A stretch of 44,938 nucleotides of DNA from Streptomyces californicus (GCF_000717645.1 NZ_JNZZ01000039.1:1-44938), one strand, 5' to 3'. Shown: positions 18,358 to 27,267, counted from the stretch's first letter. Translations and numbers: made by a program. Notes: generated from the sequence alone by a model not told the origin.

Positions 18358-18633
18358 CTACTTGAGGTCGAACTCCCCGTCGCGGGCGCCCAGAACGAAC
18401 GCCGTCCACTCCGCCTCCGTGTACCGCAGCACGGTGTCCGGGTCCAGTGAGGAGCGCATCGCGACGGCCCCGCCCGGAAGATGGGCGATCTCCACCCGCT
18501 CCTCGTCCTTCTCGGTGCCCGGTGCGCTGAGCCACGTCACGCCGGAGATGTCGAGAGCGTAGAGCTCGTCCTTTTCCTGCTGGGTGCCCATGACGGCGTC
18601 CCTTCGATCGAACGGAATCTGTGCGGGGTCCAT
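18358..18633 (-). CDS. bldB: Developmental regulator BldB (DUF397-like small protein)
   Basis: A 91-aa protein with the pattern of small DUF397-type Streptomyces proteins: VTWLSAPG, EVEIAHLPGG-like EERVEIAHLPGGAVAMRSS, DPDTVLRYTEAEWTAF, and a terminal GARDGEF. I recognise it as BldB, needed for aerial-hyphae formation and antibiotic production in S. coelicolor; its biochemistry is unclear. It sits 42 bases after the unknown 236-aa gene in the reverse ESX unit. The first ATG has AGGGA only 2-3 bases away. An internal ATG at 18591 (MGTQQEKDEL) has AAGGGA at 7 bases, so the true start may be the later one. No WhiJ-type helix-turn-helix partner is adjacent. Confidence 0.88.
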   Translation of the reverse strand: MDPAQIPFDRRDAVMGTQQEKDELYALDISGVTWLSAPGTEKDEERVEIAHLPGGAVAMRSSLDPDTVLRYTEAEWTAFVLGARDGEFDLK

Positions 18634-18675
18634 GTTCCCTGGCGGGAGGAGTGCGCGGGGCCGAACGGACGGGAT

Positions 18676-19386
18676 TCAGTCCATCCGGCGAGCGGTGCCG
18701 AGCAGACCGGTCTCCGCGTCCGTCGGATTCGTCATCACCCAGTGGTGCTCGCTCCCCGCCACCCACAGCGTGACCCCGTCCGCCAGGGTGGGCAGCGCCT
18801 CGTACTCGGCGCGGGCCAGCCCGAGGATACGGCCGATCTGCTCGGCCTCGCCCGGGGACACCCGCTGGACGCCGACCAGCGCCGACGCCCGCATCAACCG
18901 CGGTGCGACGGGGCTCAGATAGGGGAGCAGCGTCAGTACGGACTGCCAGGGCGAGGACACCACCCGGCCGCGCGGCGGGCGCATGCCGCAGTCCCGGACG
19001 ACGACCACGGGACTGCCCACGGTCGCCCCGGTAGGCGGCACACGGCCCACGTCGTACAGGGACACGCACTCCAGTCCGGCGCCCGCCGCCTGGGCGAGCG
19101 TCGTCCACGCCTGTACGCGGCCGGTCTCGACCGCGACCCGCGCCCCGGTGCCCGCCGCCCGCAGCGTCAGCACCTGGGCCGTCCACAGCCCCCCGATGAG
19201 CGTCACGTCGTACGGCACAGGACGGTGGAAACCGATCAACTGGGGTGTGTCGTTCGCATCGTTGCCGATGATCACCCCGTCGTCGCCGACCGGCAGGGAC
19301 AGCGCGCCGAGGTGGTCGGCGGCCACCGTGTGGCCCGCGTGCCGGGGGCCGCGCAGCCCGCGTCGGAGCTCGGTCCGGATACTCAC
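18676..19386 (-). CDS. Conserved-looking protein of unknown function in the eccE-bldB unit
   Basis: A 236-aa protein that I do not recognise. It has no signal peptide or clear membrane segment and looks cytoplasmic. Visible features are an N-terminal ADHLGALSLPVGDDGVIIG, a mixed alpha/beta pattern with VVVVRDCGMRPPRG in the middle, and a C-terminal VTLWVAGSEHHWVMTNPTDAETGLLG. Its GTG start overlaps the eccE stop as GTGA, so translation is coupled to eccE and a role with the ESX membrane complex is plausible. A nucleotide-binding or peptidoglycan role is not supported by any motif I can see. Confidence 0.8.
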   Translation of the reverse strand: MSIRTELRRGLRGPRHAGHTVAADHLGALSLPVGDDGVIIGNDANDTPQLIGFHRPVPYDVTLIGGLWTAQVLTLRAAGTGARVAVETGRVQAWTTLAQAAGAGLECVSLYDVGRVPPTGATVGSPVVVVRDCGMRPPRGRVVSSPWQSVLTLLPYLSPVAPRLMRASALVGVQRVSPGEAEQIGRILGLARAEYEALPTLADGVTLWVAGSEHHWVMTNPTDAETGLLGTARRMD

Positions 19387-20753
19387 TCCGCACCTCCCAG
19401 CGGGAGCGTGGCCAGCACGCCCGGCAACTGCTCGCGGTCCAGCCGTACCAGCCCCACTTCGGCGTGCCGGGCGGCCTGCTCCAACGTCCTTCGTACGCCG
19501 ACGAGTTCGGTGTCCGATCCGCCGGTGACCCGCACATGCCCGGCCACCCGCGTCGAACCCTGGCGCACCCCGCGGCGCACCGTGAGGCTGAACGTCGTCG
19601 CGTGCGCGGGCACCGAGGTCAGCAACGCCACCAACTGGGGCAGCGGAGTCGCGCCCCGGCCCAACTCGGGCCAGCGGTCGACCGCGTAGGTGGTGTGCCA
19701 GCGGTCGTCGCACCGCCAGACCCGGGAGGTTTCCGTCGTACGCCGCTGCGGTGCCGCGTCCGGCCGACCCGCCCGCCCCGACAGGATGGGGTTGGCGCAC
19801 GCGGAGGTGGCCACGGCGGAGTTCAGCTCGTCCTGGTCGAGGACCACGGCGTGGAAGCCCGCGCCCGTGATCCGGCTCGCCACGTGGTCCGCCGCGCGCA
19901 CCAGGCAGCGCTGCGCCCCTTCGAGCCCGCCGCCGCGCGCCTCGATCGCCTCGCGGCACAGCTCCGGGTCGAGCTTCACCGCCACCCACGTCATCCGCAG
20001 CGCCGGCGCACCCGTCCGATCCTGCAACGGCGCGTACGAGAGCCGCGCTACCGACTGCTGCGGAAGGTGCGGGGCCGGAGCGCACCGGACCTGCTGCACC
20101 AACTGCGCCGACTCCAGGGTGATGTCGTCCACCTGGAGGGCGTCGCCCAGCAGCGACAGCGGGAGCGACCGGGCCCCGAACGCGGGCCGCAGGGACTCGC
20201 CGCCTGCCTGCACCCGCACCACGGCGGTGAGGAACGTCCCGTCGCCGAGCATGCCCACCGTCCGGTGCGCCCGGTCCACGTAGACCCGCGGGCCGAACCC
20301 CGGCACGTTCTCCGCCACGGGGGCCAGCATCGGTTCCGTGTCCCCGGGCGGCGGGACGGCGGCGGCCCGGCGCCGGGCGCGGAGCCCGAGCGCGGTCGAC
20401 GCCCAGTCCTGGAGCGCCCGGCCCCGACGGCGTACCACCGCGATCGCGACGAGCAGGCACAGCACCGCGAGCGAGGGGATCAGCCAGGCGCCGCCGAGCG
20501 CCGCGCCCACGGCGGCGACCGCGAGACCCGCCTCCACCATCACCAGCTGTCGCAGCACGGGACGTACCCGGTCGGACCGCGAGATCGACCGCAGGGTCGT
20601 CGCGGCGGGCGCGGTGCGCGCGTCGGGGGCGGCGGAGCCGGAGGGCCGCGCGGACGCCGGCGCGGGTGGCTCGTTGCTGCGTTGCCTCCGGGAAGAACCG
20701 GACGCTCGACGCCCGGTCCGCCCGCTGCGTTCACGCGTGGCCGCACCCATCAC
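19383..20753 (-). CDS. eccE: Type VII secretion protein EccE
   Basis: A 456-aa protein. An Arg/Ser-rich N-terminus (1-70) is followed by two close transmembrane helices (about 75-110: VMVEAGLAVAAVGAALGGAWLIPSLAVLCLLVAIAVV), a basic loop and a soluble EccE domain (PGFGPRVYVDRAHRTVGML, then LTVRRGVRQGSTRVAGHVRV). EccE is the peripheral membrane subunit of the ESX translocon. The start is GTG 20753, with GAGGGGG 7 bases upstream; ATG 20750 is an equally good alternative. It is divergent from eccB and first in the reverse unit with the 236-aa gene, bldB and the ATPase. Confidence 0.88.
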   Translation of the reverse strand: MMGAATRERSGRTGRRASGSSRRQRSNEPPAPASARPSGSAAPDARTAPAATTLRSISRSDRVRPVLRQLVMVEAGLAVAAVGAALGGAWLIPSLAVLCLLVAIAVVRRRGRALQDWASTALGLRARRRAAAVPPPGDTEPMLAPVAENVPGFGPRVYVDRAHRTVGMLGDGTFLTAVVRVQAGGESLRPAFGARSLPLSLLGDALQVDDITLESAQLVQQVRCAPAPHLPQQSVARLSYAPLQDRTGAPALRMTWVAVKLDPELCREAIEARGGGLEGAQRCLVRAADHVASRITGAGFHAVVLDQDELNSAVATSACANPILSGRAGRPDAAPQRRTTETSRVWRCDDRWHTTYAVDRWPELGRGATPLPQLVALLTSVPAHATTFSLTVRRGVRQGSTRVAGHVRVTGGSDTELVGVRRTLEQAARHAEVGLVRLDREQLPGVLATLPLGGAE

Positions 20754-20936
20754 CCCGTTGCCCCCTCGTGTCCGTATTCACCGCTTTGTGCACGGGTGTT
20801 GATCGGGTCGTCACCCTACCTGAGCACCGGGCGCCGAACCCCAGCAGGCATAGTAGGGGCGCGGTACGGCAACGGGGGCCCGACGGTGCGTGTGGGGCCC
20901 TGTGCGCTCACTGGGGATGAAGGGGCAGCGGACGAC
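20754..20936. promoter_or_regulatory. Divergent eccE / eccB promoter region
   Basis: 183 bases between divergent ESX genes. On the minus strand TAGGGT (20818-20813) is a candidate -10 box for eccE, matching the TAGGGTG boxes of two other ESX genes. On the plus strand TTGATC (about 20799) and CATAGTAGG (about 20850) are possible elements, but the spacing is poor. Ribosome sites are GAGGGGG for eccE and a weak AAGGGG 11 bases before eccB. Confidence 0.4.
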
Positions 20937-22466
20937 ATGGCATCACGGCGGGACGAGCTCAACGCCTATACCTTTGCGAAGCGGAGGTTGATCGCACAGT
21001 TCCTGCAACCCAACCCCACCGGATCCGAGGAAGGCGCGCTCCGGCCGCTGCGCGCGGTCGTGCCCGGAGCCGTCATCGCCGTCGTGGTCCTCGCCGTCTT
21101 CGGCGCCTGGGGCATGTTCAAGCCGGTCGCCCCGAAGAAGTGGGACACCCCCAAGGAACACGTCATCATCGCCAGCAAGTCCACGACCCGGTACGTGGTG
21201 TTGGAGACCGACGGCAAGAAGCAGCTGCACCCCGTACTGAACATGGCGTCCGCCAAGCTCCTGCTCGCCCCCGACAAGGGCACCGTCGTCAACGTCGGCG
21301 AGTCCGTCCTGGACAACGGCGAGATCCCGCACGGGGCGACGCTCGGCATCCCGTACGCCCCCGACCGGCTGCCCGACGCCCAGGAAGCGGGCGCGGCCAA
21401 GCGCTGGGCGGTCTGCGAACGGCCGGGCGAGGGCGGCAGGGCCATCCAGAAGGCCACCTTCGTCTTCGCCGAGCGCGAGAAGAAGAAGACCGAGGGGAAG
21501 AACGCCCTGCGCGGCGGCGAGCTGATGTACGTCGAGGGCCCGGACCGGGCCCGCTACATCGTGGACGGCGCCGGCAAGGCGTACCCCGTGGGCAAGGACG
21601 AACTGCTGCTGCGCACCCTGGTCGCCCAGAACCCCAAGCCCCAACGGGTCTCGGCCGCCTGGCTCGCCACGCTCCACACCGGCGACCCGATCACCTTCCC
21701 GACCGTCGACGGCGTCCCGGGCGCCCCGGCCGGCGCCCCCGGGACCCTGGGCGAGCGGACGAACCGGGTCGGCATGGTCCTCACCGCCACGGCGGGAACC
21801 AGGACGCAGAGCTATGTCGTCCTGCCCGGCAGGGTCGCCCCCGTCTCGGACTTCACCGCCAAACTCCTGCTCAGCAGCCGGCAGCTCGTCGACCTGAGGC
21901 AGGCGGGCAACGCCCAGGCCGTCAGCGCCGCCGAACTCGAACCGGGCGCGCCGTTCAACCAGGAACGCGACTGGCCGGTCAGCAGGCCCGAGCCCGTCAA
22001 CTCCCCGGACGTCAAGAAGGGCAGCCGCAACACCGTGTGCAACGTACTGCGCGGCGTTGACGCCGACAGCGGCGCGACCACACTGAGCACCTGGGCGGGC
22101 ACGAGCTTCCCGGCGACGCTCCCCACCGGCTCCAGCAGCGCCTACGTCACCCCCGGATCCGGCCAGTTCTTCCGTCAGTTCAAGGGCTCCACCACCAGCG
22201 CCGGCTTCCTCTTCCTCGTCACCGACACCGGCCTGCGCTACGCGATGCAGTCCAACAGCGACAGCGGCCAGGACCGCAGGTCGGGCATCGGTGAGTCCGG
22301 CGACAAGGAAGAGGGGGCGGAGCAGCAGGAGGAGGCGCAGCAGGCGCAGAACCGGCTCGGCTACAAGGACGTCGACCCCAGCCCCGTACCGGCGGCCTGG
22401 TCGGCCCTCCTGCCGACCGGCCCCCGGCTCTCCACCGGGTCCGCCAGCCAGCCGCAGGGCTCGTGA
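20937..22466 (+). CDS. eccB: Type VII secretion protein EccB
   Basis: A 509-aa protein that opens with the EccB signature MASRRDELNAYTFAKRRL. One transmembrane helix follows at about 41-62 (VVPGAVIAVVVLAVFGAWGM), then a large extracytoplasmic domain of degenerate repeats (GKKQLHPVLNMASAKLLL). EccB is a core subunit of the ESX membrane pore. Two Cys residues (AVCERPGE and NTVCNVL) may form the disulfide known from the family. The C-terminus ends with PVPAAWSALLPTGPRLSTGSA. Its stop overlaps the mycosin start as GTGA. Confidence 0.93.
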   Translation: MASRRDELNAYTFAKRRLIAQFLQPNPTGSEEGALRPLRAVVPGAVIAVVVLAVFGAWGMFKPVAPKKWDTPKEHVIIASKSTTRYVVLETDGKKQLHPVLNMASAKLLLAPDKGTVVNVGESVLDNGEIPHGATLGIPYAPDRLPDAQEAGAAKRWAVCERPGEGGRAIQKATFVFAEREKKKTEGKNALRGGELMYVEGPDRARYIVDGAGKAYPVGKDELLLRTLVAQNPKPQRVSAAWLATLHTGDPITFPTVDGVPGAPAGAPGTLGERTNRVGMVLTATAGTRTQSYVVLPGRVAPVSDFTAKLLLSSRQLVDLRQAGNAQAVSAAELEPGAPFNQERDWPVSRPEPVNSPDVKKGSRNTVCNVLRGVDADSGATTLSTWAGTSFPATLPTGSSSAYVTPGSGQFFRQFKGSTTSAGFLFLVTDTGLRYAMQSNSDSGQDRRSGIGESGDKEEGAEQQEEAQQAQNRLGYKDVDPSPVPAAWSALLPTGPRLSTGSASQPQGS

Positions 22467-23749
22467 GCATGGCGGCGCACACGCGACGGGCCGAAGACGT
22501 CCGTGCCCACCGCCCCGCCGTCCGCCGCGTGTTGACGGTCTCGGCGGCCGCCGCCGTCCTCCTGGTCACCCTGCCGGCGCTGCCCGCAGCGGCGGAGGAC
22601 ACCACCCCGTGCACGTTCCCTTCGAAGAAGTACCCCGGCCGCCCCTGGTCGCTCCAGCGCGTCCTGCTGGACGAGCTGTGGAAGCAGTCCACCGGCAAGG
22701 GCGTACGCGTCGCGGTCATCGACACCGGGGTCGACGTGAGGAACGAGCAGCTCAAGCCGGCCGTGGACACCGAGGCGGGCCGCAACTTCCTGCCGAAGGG
22801 GCTCAAGACCCCCGACGGCGTGAAGATCGAGCGCGGCAAGGAGAACGGCACGACGGACACGGTGGGCCACGGCACCAAGGTCGCCGGCATCATCGCCGCA
22901 CGCGAGGCGAAGGGCACCGGCTTCACCGGCATCGCCCCCGACGCGACGATCATCCCGATCCAGCAGAACGACGCCGAGGGCCACGGCGACACCGCCACCC
23001 TCGCCGACGCGATCACTTATGCCGTCGACAAGGCGGACGCCGACGTCATCAACATCTCCCAGGACACCGCCGACGCCGTGAAACCGTCCACGAAGCTGAA
23101 GCAGGCCGTGGACCGGGCACTGGCCCAGCAGGTCGTCGTCGTCGCCTCGGCCGGCAACGACGGGCTCGGCGGCAGCGTCAAGGAGACCTACCCGGCCTCC
23201 TTCGACGGCGTACTGGCCGTCGCCTCATCGGACCGCAACAACGAACGCGCGCCCTTCTCCCAGTCCGGGGACTTCGTCGGCATCGCCGCCCCCGGAGTGG
23301 ACATGGTCTCCACGGTCCCCGGCGGCGGACACTGCGCCGACAACGGCACCAGCTTCTCCGCCCCGTACGTCGCCGGGGTCGCCGCCCTCATCCGGGCGAA
23401 GCACCGCGACTGGACCCAGGCCCAGATCGTCGCGCAGATCCAGCAGACGGCGGAACGCTCCGTCGCCGGCCACGACAACGCGGTCGGCTGGGGCGTCGTC
23501 GACCCGGTCCGCGCCCTCACCGAGGACGACCGGCCGATCGACCGTCCGGTGGCGAGCGAGGGAATGAGCAAGGGCAAAGCCCCCACCCCCGCCGAACTCC
23601 CCCTGGGCGAAACGGCGGACGAACGCAACGCCCGCCTCGCGACCTACGTCGTGGTCGGCGGCGGCGTCCTGGTGGCGGCGATCGCGGGTACGGCTGTGGC
23701 GGTAAGGGACAGGCGGCGACGTATGGGCCGTACGGCGGCCGGGACGTGA
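22463..23749 (+). CDS. mycP: Mycosin MycP, membrane-anchored subtilisin-like protease (first copy)
   Basis: A 428-aa S8 protease. The signal peptide (RRVLTVSAAAAVLLVTLPALPAAAE) is followed by the catalytic domain with Asp87 (VAVIDTGVD), His136 (GHGTKVAG), oxyanion Asn in SAGND, and Ser297 (NGTSFSAP), counting from GTG 22463. A C-terminal helix (TYVVVGGGVLVAAIAGTAVAV) and an RRRR tail anchor it. Mycosins sit on the ESX translocon and stabilise it. GTG 22463 overlaps the eccB stop; ATG 22469 is an alternative. A second mycosin is encoded at 26022. Confidence 0.93.
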   Translation: MSMAAHTRRAEDVRAHRPAVRRVLTVSAAAAVLLVTLPALPAAAEDTTPCTFPSKKYPGRPWSLQRVLLDELWKQSTGKGVRVAVIDTGVDVRNEQLKPAVDTEAGRNFLPKGLKTPDGVKIERGKENGTTDTVGHGTKVAGIIAAREAKGTGFTGIAPDATIIPIQQNDAEGHGDTATLADAITYAVDKADADVINISQDTADAVKPSTKLKQAVDRALAQQVVVVASAGNDGLGGSVKETYPASFDGVLAVASSDRNNERAPFSQSGDFVGIAAPGVDMVSTVPGGGHCADNGTSFSAPYVAGVAALIRAKHRDWTQAQIVAQIQQTAERSVAGHDNAVGWGVVDPVRALTEDDRPIDRPVASEGMSKGKAPTPAELPLGETADERNARLATYVVVGGGVLVAAIAGTAVAVRDRRRRMGRTAAGT

Positions 23750-23803
23750 CGGACGAACAGGGGAGAAGCCGTCATGAGACAAGTCACGTGGCTGACAAGT
23801 CGA

Positions 23804-23832
23804 TTGGCGCTGTCGTACCCGGTGACTAGAGT
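23804..23832 (+). promoter_or_regulatory. Strong promoter for the substrate/esxAB unit
   Basis: TTGGCG (23804-23809), 17 bases, then TAGAGT (23827-23832) is close to the Streptomyces housekeeping consensus. It lies about 95 bases before the 143-aa gene and so can drive 23925-28011 independently of eccB-mycP. Confidence 0.65.
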
Positions 23833-23924
23833 TGACGGCGTGCGACTGGACCGATCCGTGTCGATGCGATAGCAATGCGGCTCGGTCCGGGCGAACGGGG
23901 ATGTGGAACGGGGAGGACAGAGAC

Positions 23925-24356
23925 ATGTCCGAAGGTGCGGGGGACCTGAGGCGCGGCGTGGGCGCGCTGGAAACCTTCAAGAAGCGGGTGGACGACCTGC
24001 TGGTCGACTTCGAGGGCTCGGCGGCCGGCCGGAGCAAGGTCGCCGACCAGAAGATCTCGCGGGCCTCGCTCAGCGGCCAGAACACCTGCTTCGCGGAGGC
24101 GGACGGCCTCTACACGCAGTACGACCGGGTCCACTCCTCCCTCATCAAGCTCTCCAGGTCCCTCGGCGACCAGATCGAGTACCTGAGCCTCGGGGTGCAC
24201 GCGGCGGCGGTCGGCTTCGACAACGTCGAGGACGACATCCGGCGGCGTTTCCACGAGATCCAGACGCGGCTGTACGAGGACGGTCTCGACCCGGGTACCG
24301 ACACCGGTCCGGTCAACCAGGTCAAGCAGGTCAAGGGCGGGTGGGCAGCCGAATGA
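23925..24356 (+). CDS. Unknown 143-aa helical protein, likely partner of the 546-aa ESX protein
   Basis: A mostly helical protein (LETFKKRVDDLLVDFEGS, then YDRVHSSLIKLSRSLGDQIEYLS) without signal peptide or membrane segment. The amphipathic helices and small size resemble WXG100/EspF/PE-like partners, but no WxG motif is present. GGGAGG (23911-23916) lies 8 bases before the ATG. The stop overlaps the next gene as ATGA, so the two are probably made in equal amounts and may form a heterodimer. I cannot assign a family. Confidence 0.8.
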   Translation: MSEGAGDLRRGVGALETFKKRVDDLLVDFEGSAAGRSKVADQKISRASLSGQNTCFAEADGLYTQYDRVHSSLIKLSRSLGDQIEYLSLGVHAAAVGFDNVEDDIRRRFHEIQTRLYEDGLDPGTDTGPVNQVKQVKGGWAAE

Positions 24357-25993
24357 GCGACGAGAAGCGGGAGAACCTGACGCCCGCGGAGCAGCGGACG
24401 CTCGACCGGGCGCAGGTCACCATCCAGATCGCGCAGACGGACATCTCCGAGGCTGTCCGCAAGGGGGTGCCTTTCGGGGGCCCGCCCCCCGGCCGTACCT
24501 CTTTCGAGGGATCCGAGCTCAACTCCCTGATCGATCTGGTGGAGAACACCAGGCCGGAAGACCTGGAGAGCGCGGGCAAGTCGCTCTGGGCGGCCAGGGA
24601 CGCCATCTCCAAGGCCGCGGAGGAGTTGGACACGTACCTCAAAGGGGTCACGTGGCAGGGCGAGGCCGGCGCGGCCTTCCGCGCCTTCGGCAAGGGCCTG
24701 GTGGCCCACGCACGGGAGCTGGGTGAGTTCGCGGAGGTCGCGGGTACGCAGATCACGGTCGCGGGTACCGGTCTGGCTTCCGTACGCAGCGCCATGCCGC
24801 CCCGCGACGACCGACAGGTCCGCAAGAGCCCGGACGACGTCGAGCTCACGGCCCGCACCGCGGACAACCCGGAGTACCAGGCCGCGCTCAAGGTGGAGAA
24901 GAACCGCCAGGAAGCCATCAACCAGATCAACCGGCTGGCTTCGTACTACGCGGTCTCGGGGAAGCGCCTGGAGAAGCAGGAGCCGCCGCGATTCGAGGAA
25001 CTGCTGCCCATCGACATGCCGCCGCCGGTGGGCGGGGTCGGGCTGCCGACAGTTCCCGGGGGCTCGTCCCGCGAGGACGTCCTCGCGGGCTCCGCGGCAG
25101 CTCAGAGCTCTGCGGCGCGCTCCCTCGGGGAAGCGCCGGAAGAACCGGGTGCGTTCGGCGGCCGATCCGGTGTGGACCCCCTGGGGCCCTCGCCTGTGCT
25201 GGACAAGGCCCCCGCCACGGAGATCAACAGCACCGCACCCCATCCGGCTCCGCCGACGAACACCGCTACACCGCCGCTCCCCACCCCCGCGCCGACGACA
25301 GGGCAGGCCGGTGGGCCGCCGTCGCCGCTGCCGCCCGGCCTGATCACCCCTCTGCGGGGCGGTACCCAGCGTTGGACGGGGCCCACGGGCACGTCCCGCA
25401 CGGTCGGCCCGACCGGCCCGGGCAAGGCCCAACCGACCGGGGCGGGCCCCGTCGCACGAGGGCAGGGCGGCCCTCCGGTCGGTCGTCCCGGACCGTTGGG
25501 CGGCGGCGGGGCCTCCTTCCCCGGCCGTTCGCCGGGCAGCCCCCAGCCGACATCCGCGGGCCAGTCCGGTGTGACGGGCGGGCGGCCCACGGTCGGTCAG
25601 GGCGGCACGCCGGCGGTCGGCGGGCCCCGTGCCGCAGGAAGGAGCGGCATTGTCGGCGGCGCTCCGCAGCGACCGTCGCAGAACACAGCCCCTTCCACAG
25701 GCTCCGCTCAACGCGGAGTGATCGGCGGCCGGGGTGGTGCCGTCGGCTCTCGCGTCGGCGGGCGGACCACTCCCGCTCCGGGCGCGAACGGAGTCGTGGG
25801 CGCCGCCCCCAAGGCTTCGGGAGGCAAGGGCTTCACAGCGGGAGGCGAGGGGCTCGTGAGAGGACCCGCCGGACGCGGGAACAAGGGGCGCGGGGTGGAG
25901 AGCAACCGACCGGCCCGCCCCGATTACCTGACGGAGGACGAAGAGACGTGGAACACCGGACGGCGCGGATTCGTGCCGCCGGTGGTCGAGTAG
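24353..25993 (+). CDS. Large WxG-motif ESX substrate-like protein with disordered Pro/Gly tail
   Basis: A 546-aa protein. Residues 1-220 are helical, with W101-Q102-G103 (VTWQGEAGAAF) in a WXG100/PPE-like bundle. Residues 250-515 are low-complexity Gly/Pro/Thr/Arg repeats (VGRPGPLGGGG, GGRPTVGQGG). The last 25 residues are conserved in style and contain Y525LTED529, a match to the YxxxD/E type VII secretion signal, followed by EETW and a Pro/Val end. There is no classical signal peptide. The arrangement suggests a secreted EspB- or PPE-like factor. It is coupled to the 143-aa gene and 28 bases upstream of the second mycosin. Confidence 0.82.
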   Translation: MSDEKRENLTPAEQRTLDRAQVTIQIAQTDISEAVRKGVPFGGPPPGRTSFEGSELNSLIDLVENTRPEDLESAGKSLWAARDAISKAAEELDTYLKGVTWQGEAGAAFRAFGKGLVAHARELGEFAEVAGTQITVAGTGLASVRSAMPPRDDRQVRKSPDDVELTARTADNPEYQAALKVEKNRQEAINQINRLASYYAVSGKRLEKQEPPRFEELLPIDMPPPVGGVGLPTVPGGSSREDVLAGSAAAQSSAARSLGEAPEEPGAFGGRSGVDPLGPSPVLDKAPATEINSTAPHPAPPTNTATPPLPTPAPTTGQAGGPPSPLPPGLITPLRGGTQRWTGPTGTSRTVGPTGPGKAQPTGAGPVARGQGGPPVGRPGPLGGGGASFPGRSPGSPQPTSAGQSGVTGGRPTVGQGGTPAVGGPRAAGRSGIVGGAPQRPSQNTAPSTGSAQRGVIGGRGGAVGSRVGGRTTPAPGANGVVGAAPKASGGKGFTAGGEGLVRGPAGRGNKGRGVESNRPARPDYLTEDEETWNTGRRGFVPPVVE

Positions 25994-26021
25994 CAGCCCC
26001 AGGGAAGGTTCGGAAGCCGGG

Positions 26022-27254
26022 ATGACAGCAGGAATGGGCCGACCGCAAAGGCACGTGCGGATGCTCGCTGCGCTGACCGCGGCTGCTTCGTGGAGTGTGG
26101 TCCTCGTCGGCGTCGCGCAGCCCGCCGCAGCCGACACGCAGGCGAAGCAGTGGCACCTCGGCGCGATGCAGACCGAGGACATGTGGAAGGTCACGACCGG
26201 TGAGGGCATCAAGGTCGCTGTCATCGACTCAGGGGTGAACTCGTCCACGCCGTCCCTGCGCGGACAGGTTCTCAAGGGCGTCGACGCCACCGGGGCGCCG
26301 GGCGACGAGACCGACGACTACGACGGCCACGGTACGACGATGGCCGAGCTGATCGCCGGGACAGGCCAGGGGGGTGGGTTGAAGGGGCTCGCCCCGGGGG
26401 CCAGGATCATCCCTCTGCGCGTCGGTCTGGGCGAGTTCCAGGAGAAGTACACCAAGGCGAACGACGACATCGCGCACGCCATCCGGGCCGCGGCCGACAG
26501 CGACGCACGGATCATCAACATGTCCTTCGGAGGCTACGGAGTCTCGCCTCTGCAGCACGAGGCGATCAAGTACGCCGAAGGCAAGGGGAAACTGCTCTTC
26601 GCAGGCGTCGGGAACGAAGGACATCAGCAGAACGAGCGGGGATACCCGGCCGCCTACCCCGAGGTGATCGGGGTCGCCTCGGCGGACCGTGACGGCAAGG
26701 TCTCCTACTACTCCCAGCACGCGGGGACGGTGGACGTCGCCTCGCCGGGGAGCGACGTCCCACGATGGTGTGACGACTCCTTCCGACGCTATTGCGACGG
26801 CGACGGCGGCACCAGCGCGGCCACCGCCATCGCCTCCGGCTCCGCGGCCCTCATCTGGTCCCTCCACCCCGACTGGACAGCCAACCAGGTCCTCAACGTC
26901 CTCTTCGACACGGCCGCTCGCGACTGGAAGGACGGCACACGGAGCGAGTACCTCGGGCACGGGCTGATCCGCCCCTCCATGAGCGTTCTTCGGGGCAAGG
27001 GTGATCCGGGCGAACCGGACGTCAGCCCGCTGACCAGGAAGAGGACGTTCGCTTCCGCCGAGCAGACCGCTCCCTCGGCCACCGCCTCGCCGCAGCCCGC
27101 CAAAAACGGCGCGGAGGGCGAGCGACCCGCGGCGGCGAAGGACCCCCGGCCCTCCGACGGCGGACGATCGGGCCTCGCCCTCGGAGTCGCCGCGGCCGCG
27201 GCGGTGCTCGGAGGAATCGCCTACACCGTGGTCCGCAGGCGCAGAGCCGCTTGA
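26022..27254 (+). CDS. mycP: Second mycosin (MycP-like S8 protease)
   Basis: A 410-aa protease. The signal peptide (MLAALTAAASWSVVLVGVAQPAAA) precedes an S8 domain with Asp69 (VAVIDSGVN), His103 (GHGTTMAE), oxyanion Asn in GVGNEG and Ser265 (GGTSAATA). A Pro/Ala/Ser linker follows (about 340-380), then a C-terminal helix (GLALGVAAAAAVLGGIAYTVV) and RRRR. The triad is complete. It differs clearly from the first copy (for example SAATA against SFSAP), so the two are not recent duplicates. It lies between the large WxG protein and esxA, suggesting processing or quality control of that module. Confidence 0.92.
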   Translation: MTAGMGRPQRHVRMLAALTAAASWSVVLVGVAQPAAADTQAKQWHLGAMQTEDMWKVTTGEGIKVAVIDSGVNSSTPSLRGQVLKGVDATGAPGDETDDYDGHGTTMAELIAGTGQGGGLKGLAPGARIIPLRVGLGEFQEKYTKANDDIAHAIRAAADSDARIINMSFGGYGVSPLQHEAIKYAEGKGKLLFAGVGNEGHQQNERGYPAAYPEVIGVASADRDGKVSYYSQHAGTVDVASPGSDVPRWCDDSFRRYCDGDGGTSAATAIASGSAALIWSLHPDWTANQVLNVLFDTAARDWKDGTRSEYLGHGLIRPSMSVLRGKGDPGEPDVSPLTRKRTFASAEQTAPSATASPQPAKNGAEGERPAAAKDPRPSDGGRSGLALGVAAAAAVLGGIAYTVVRRRRAA

Positions 27255-27267
27255 CCGCACGTTCCGT

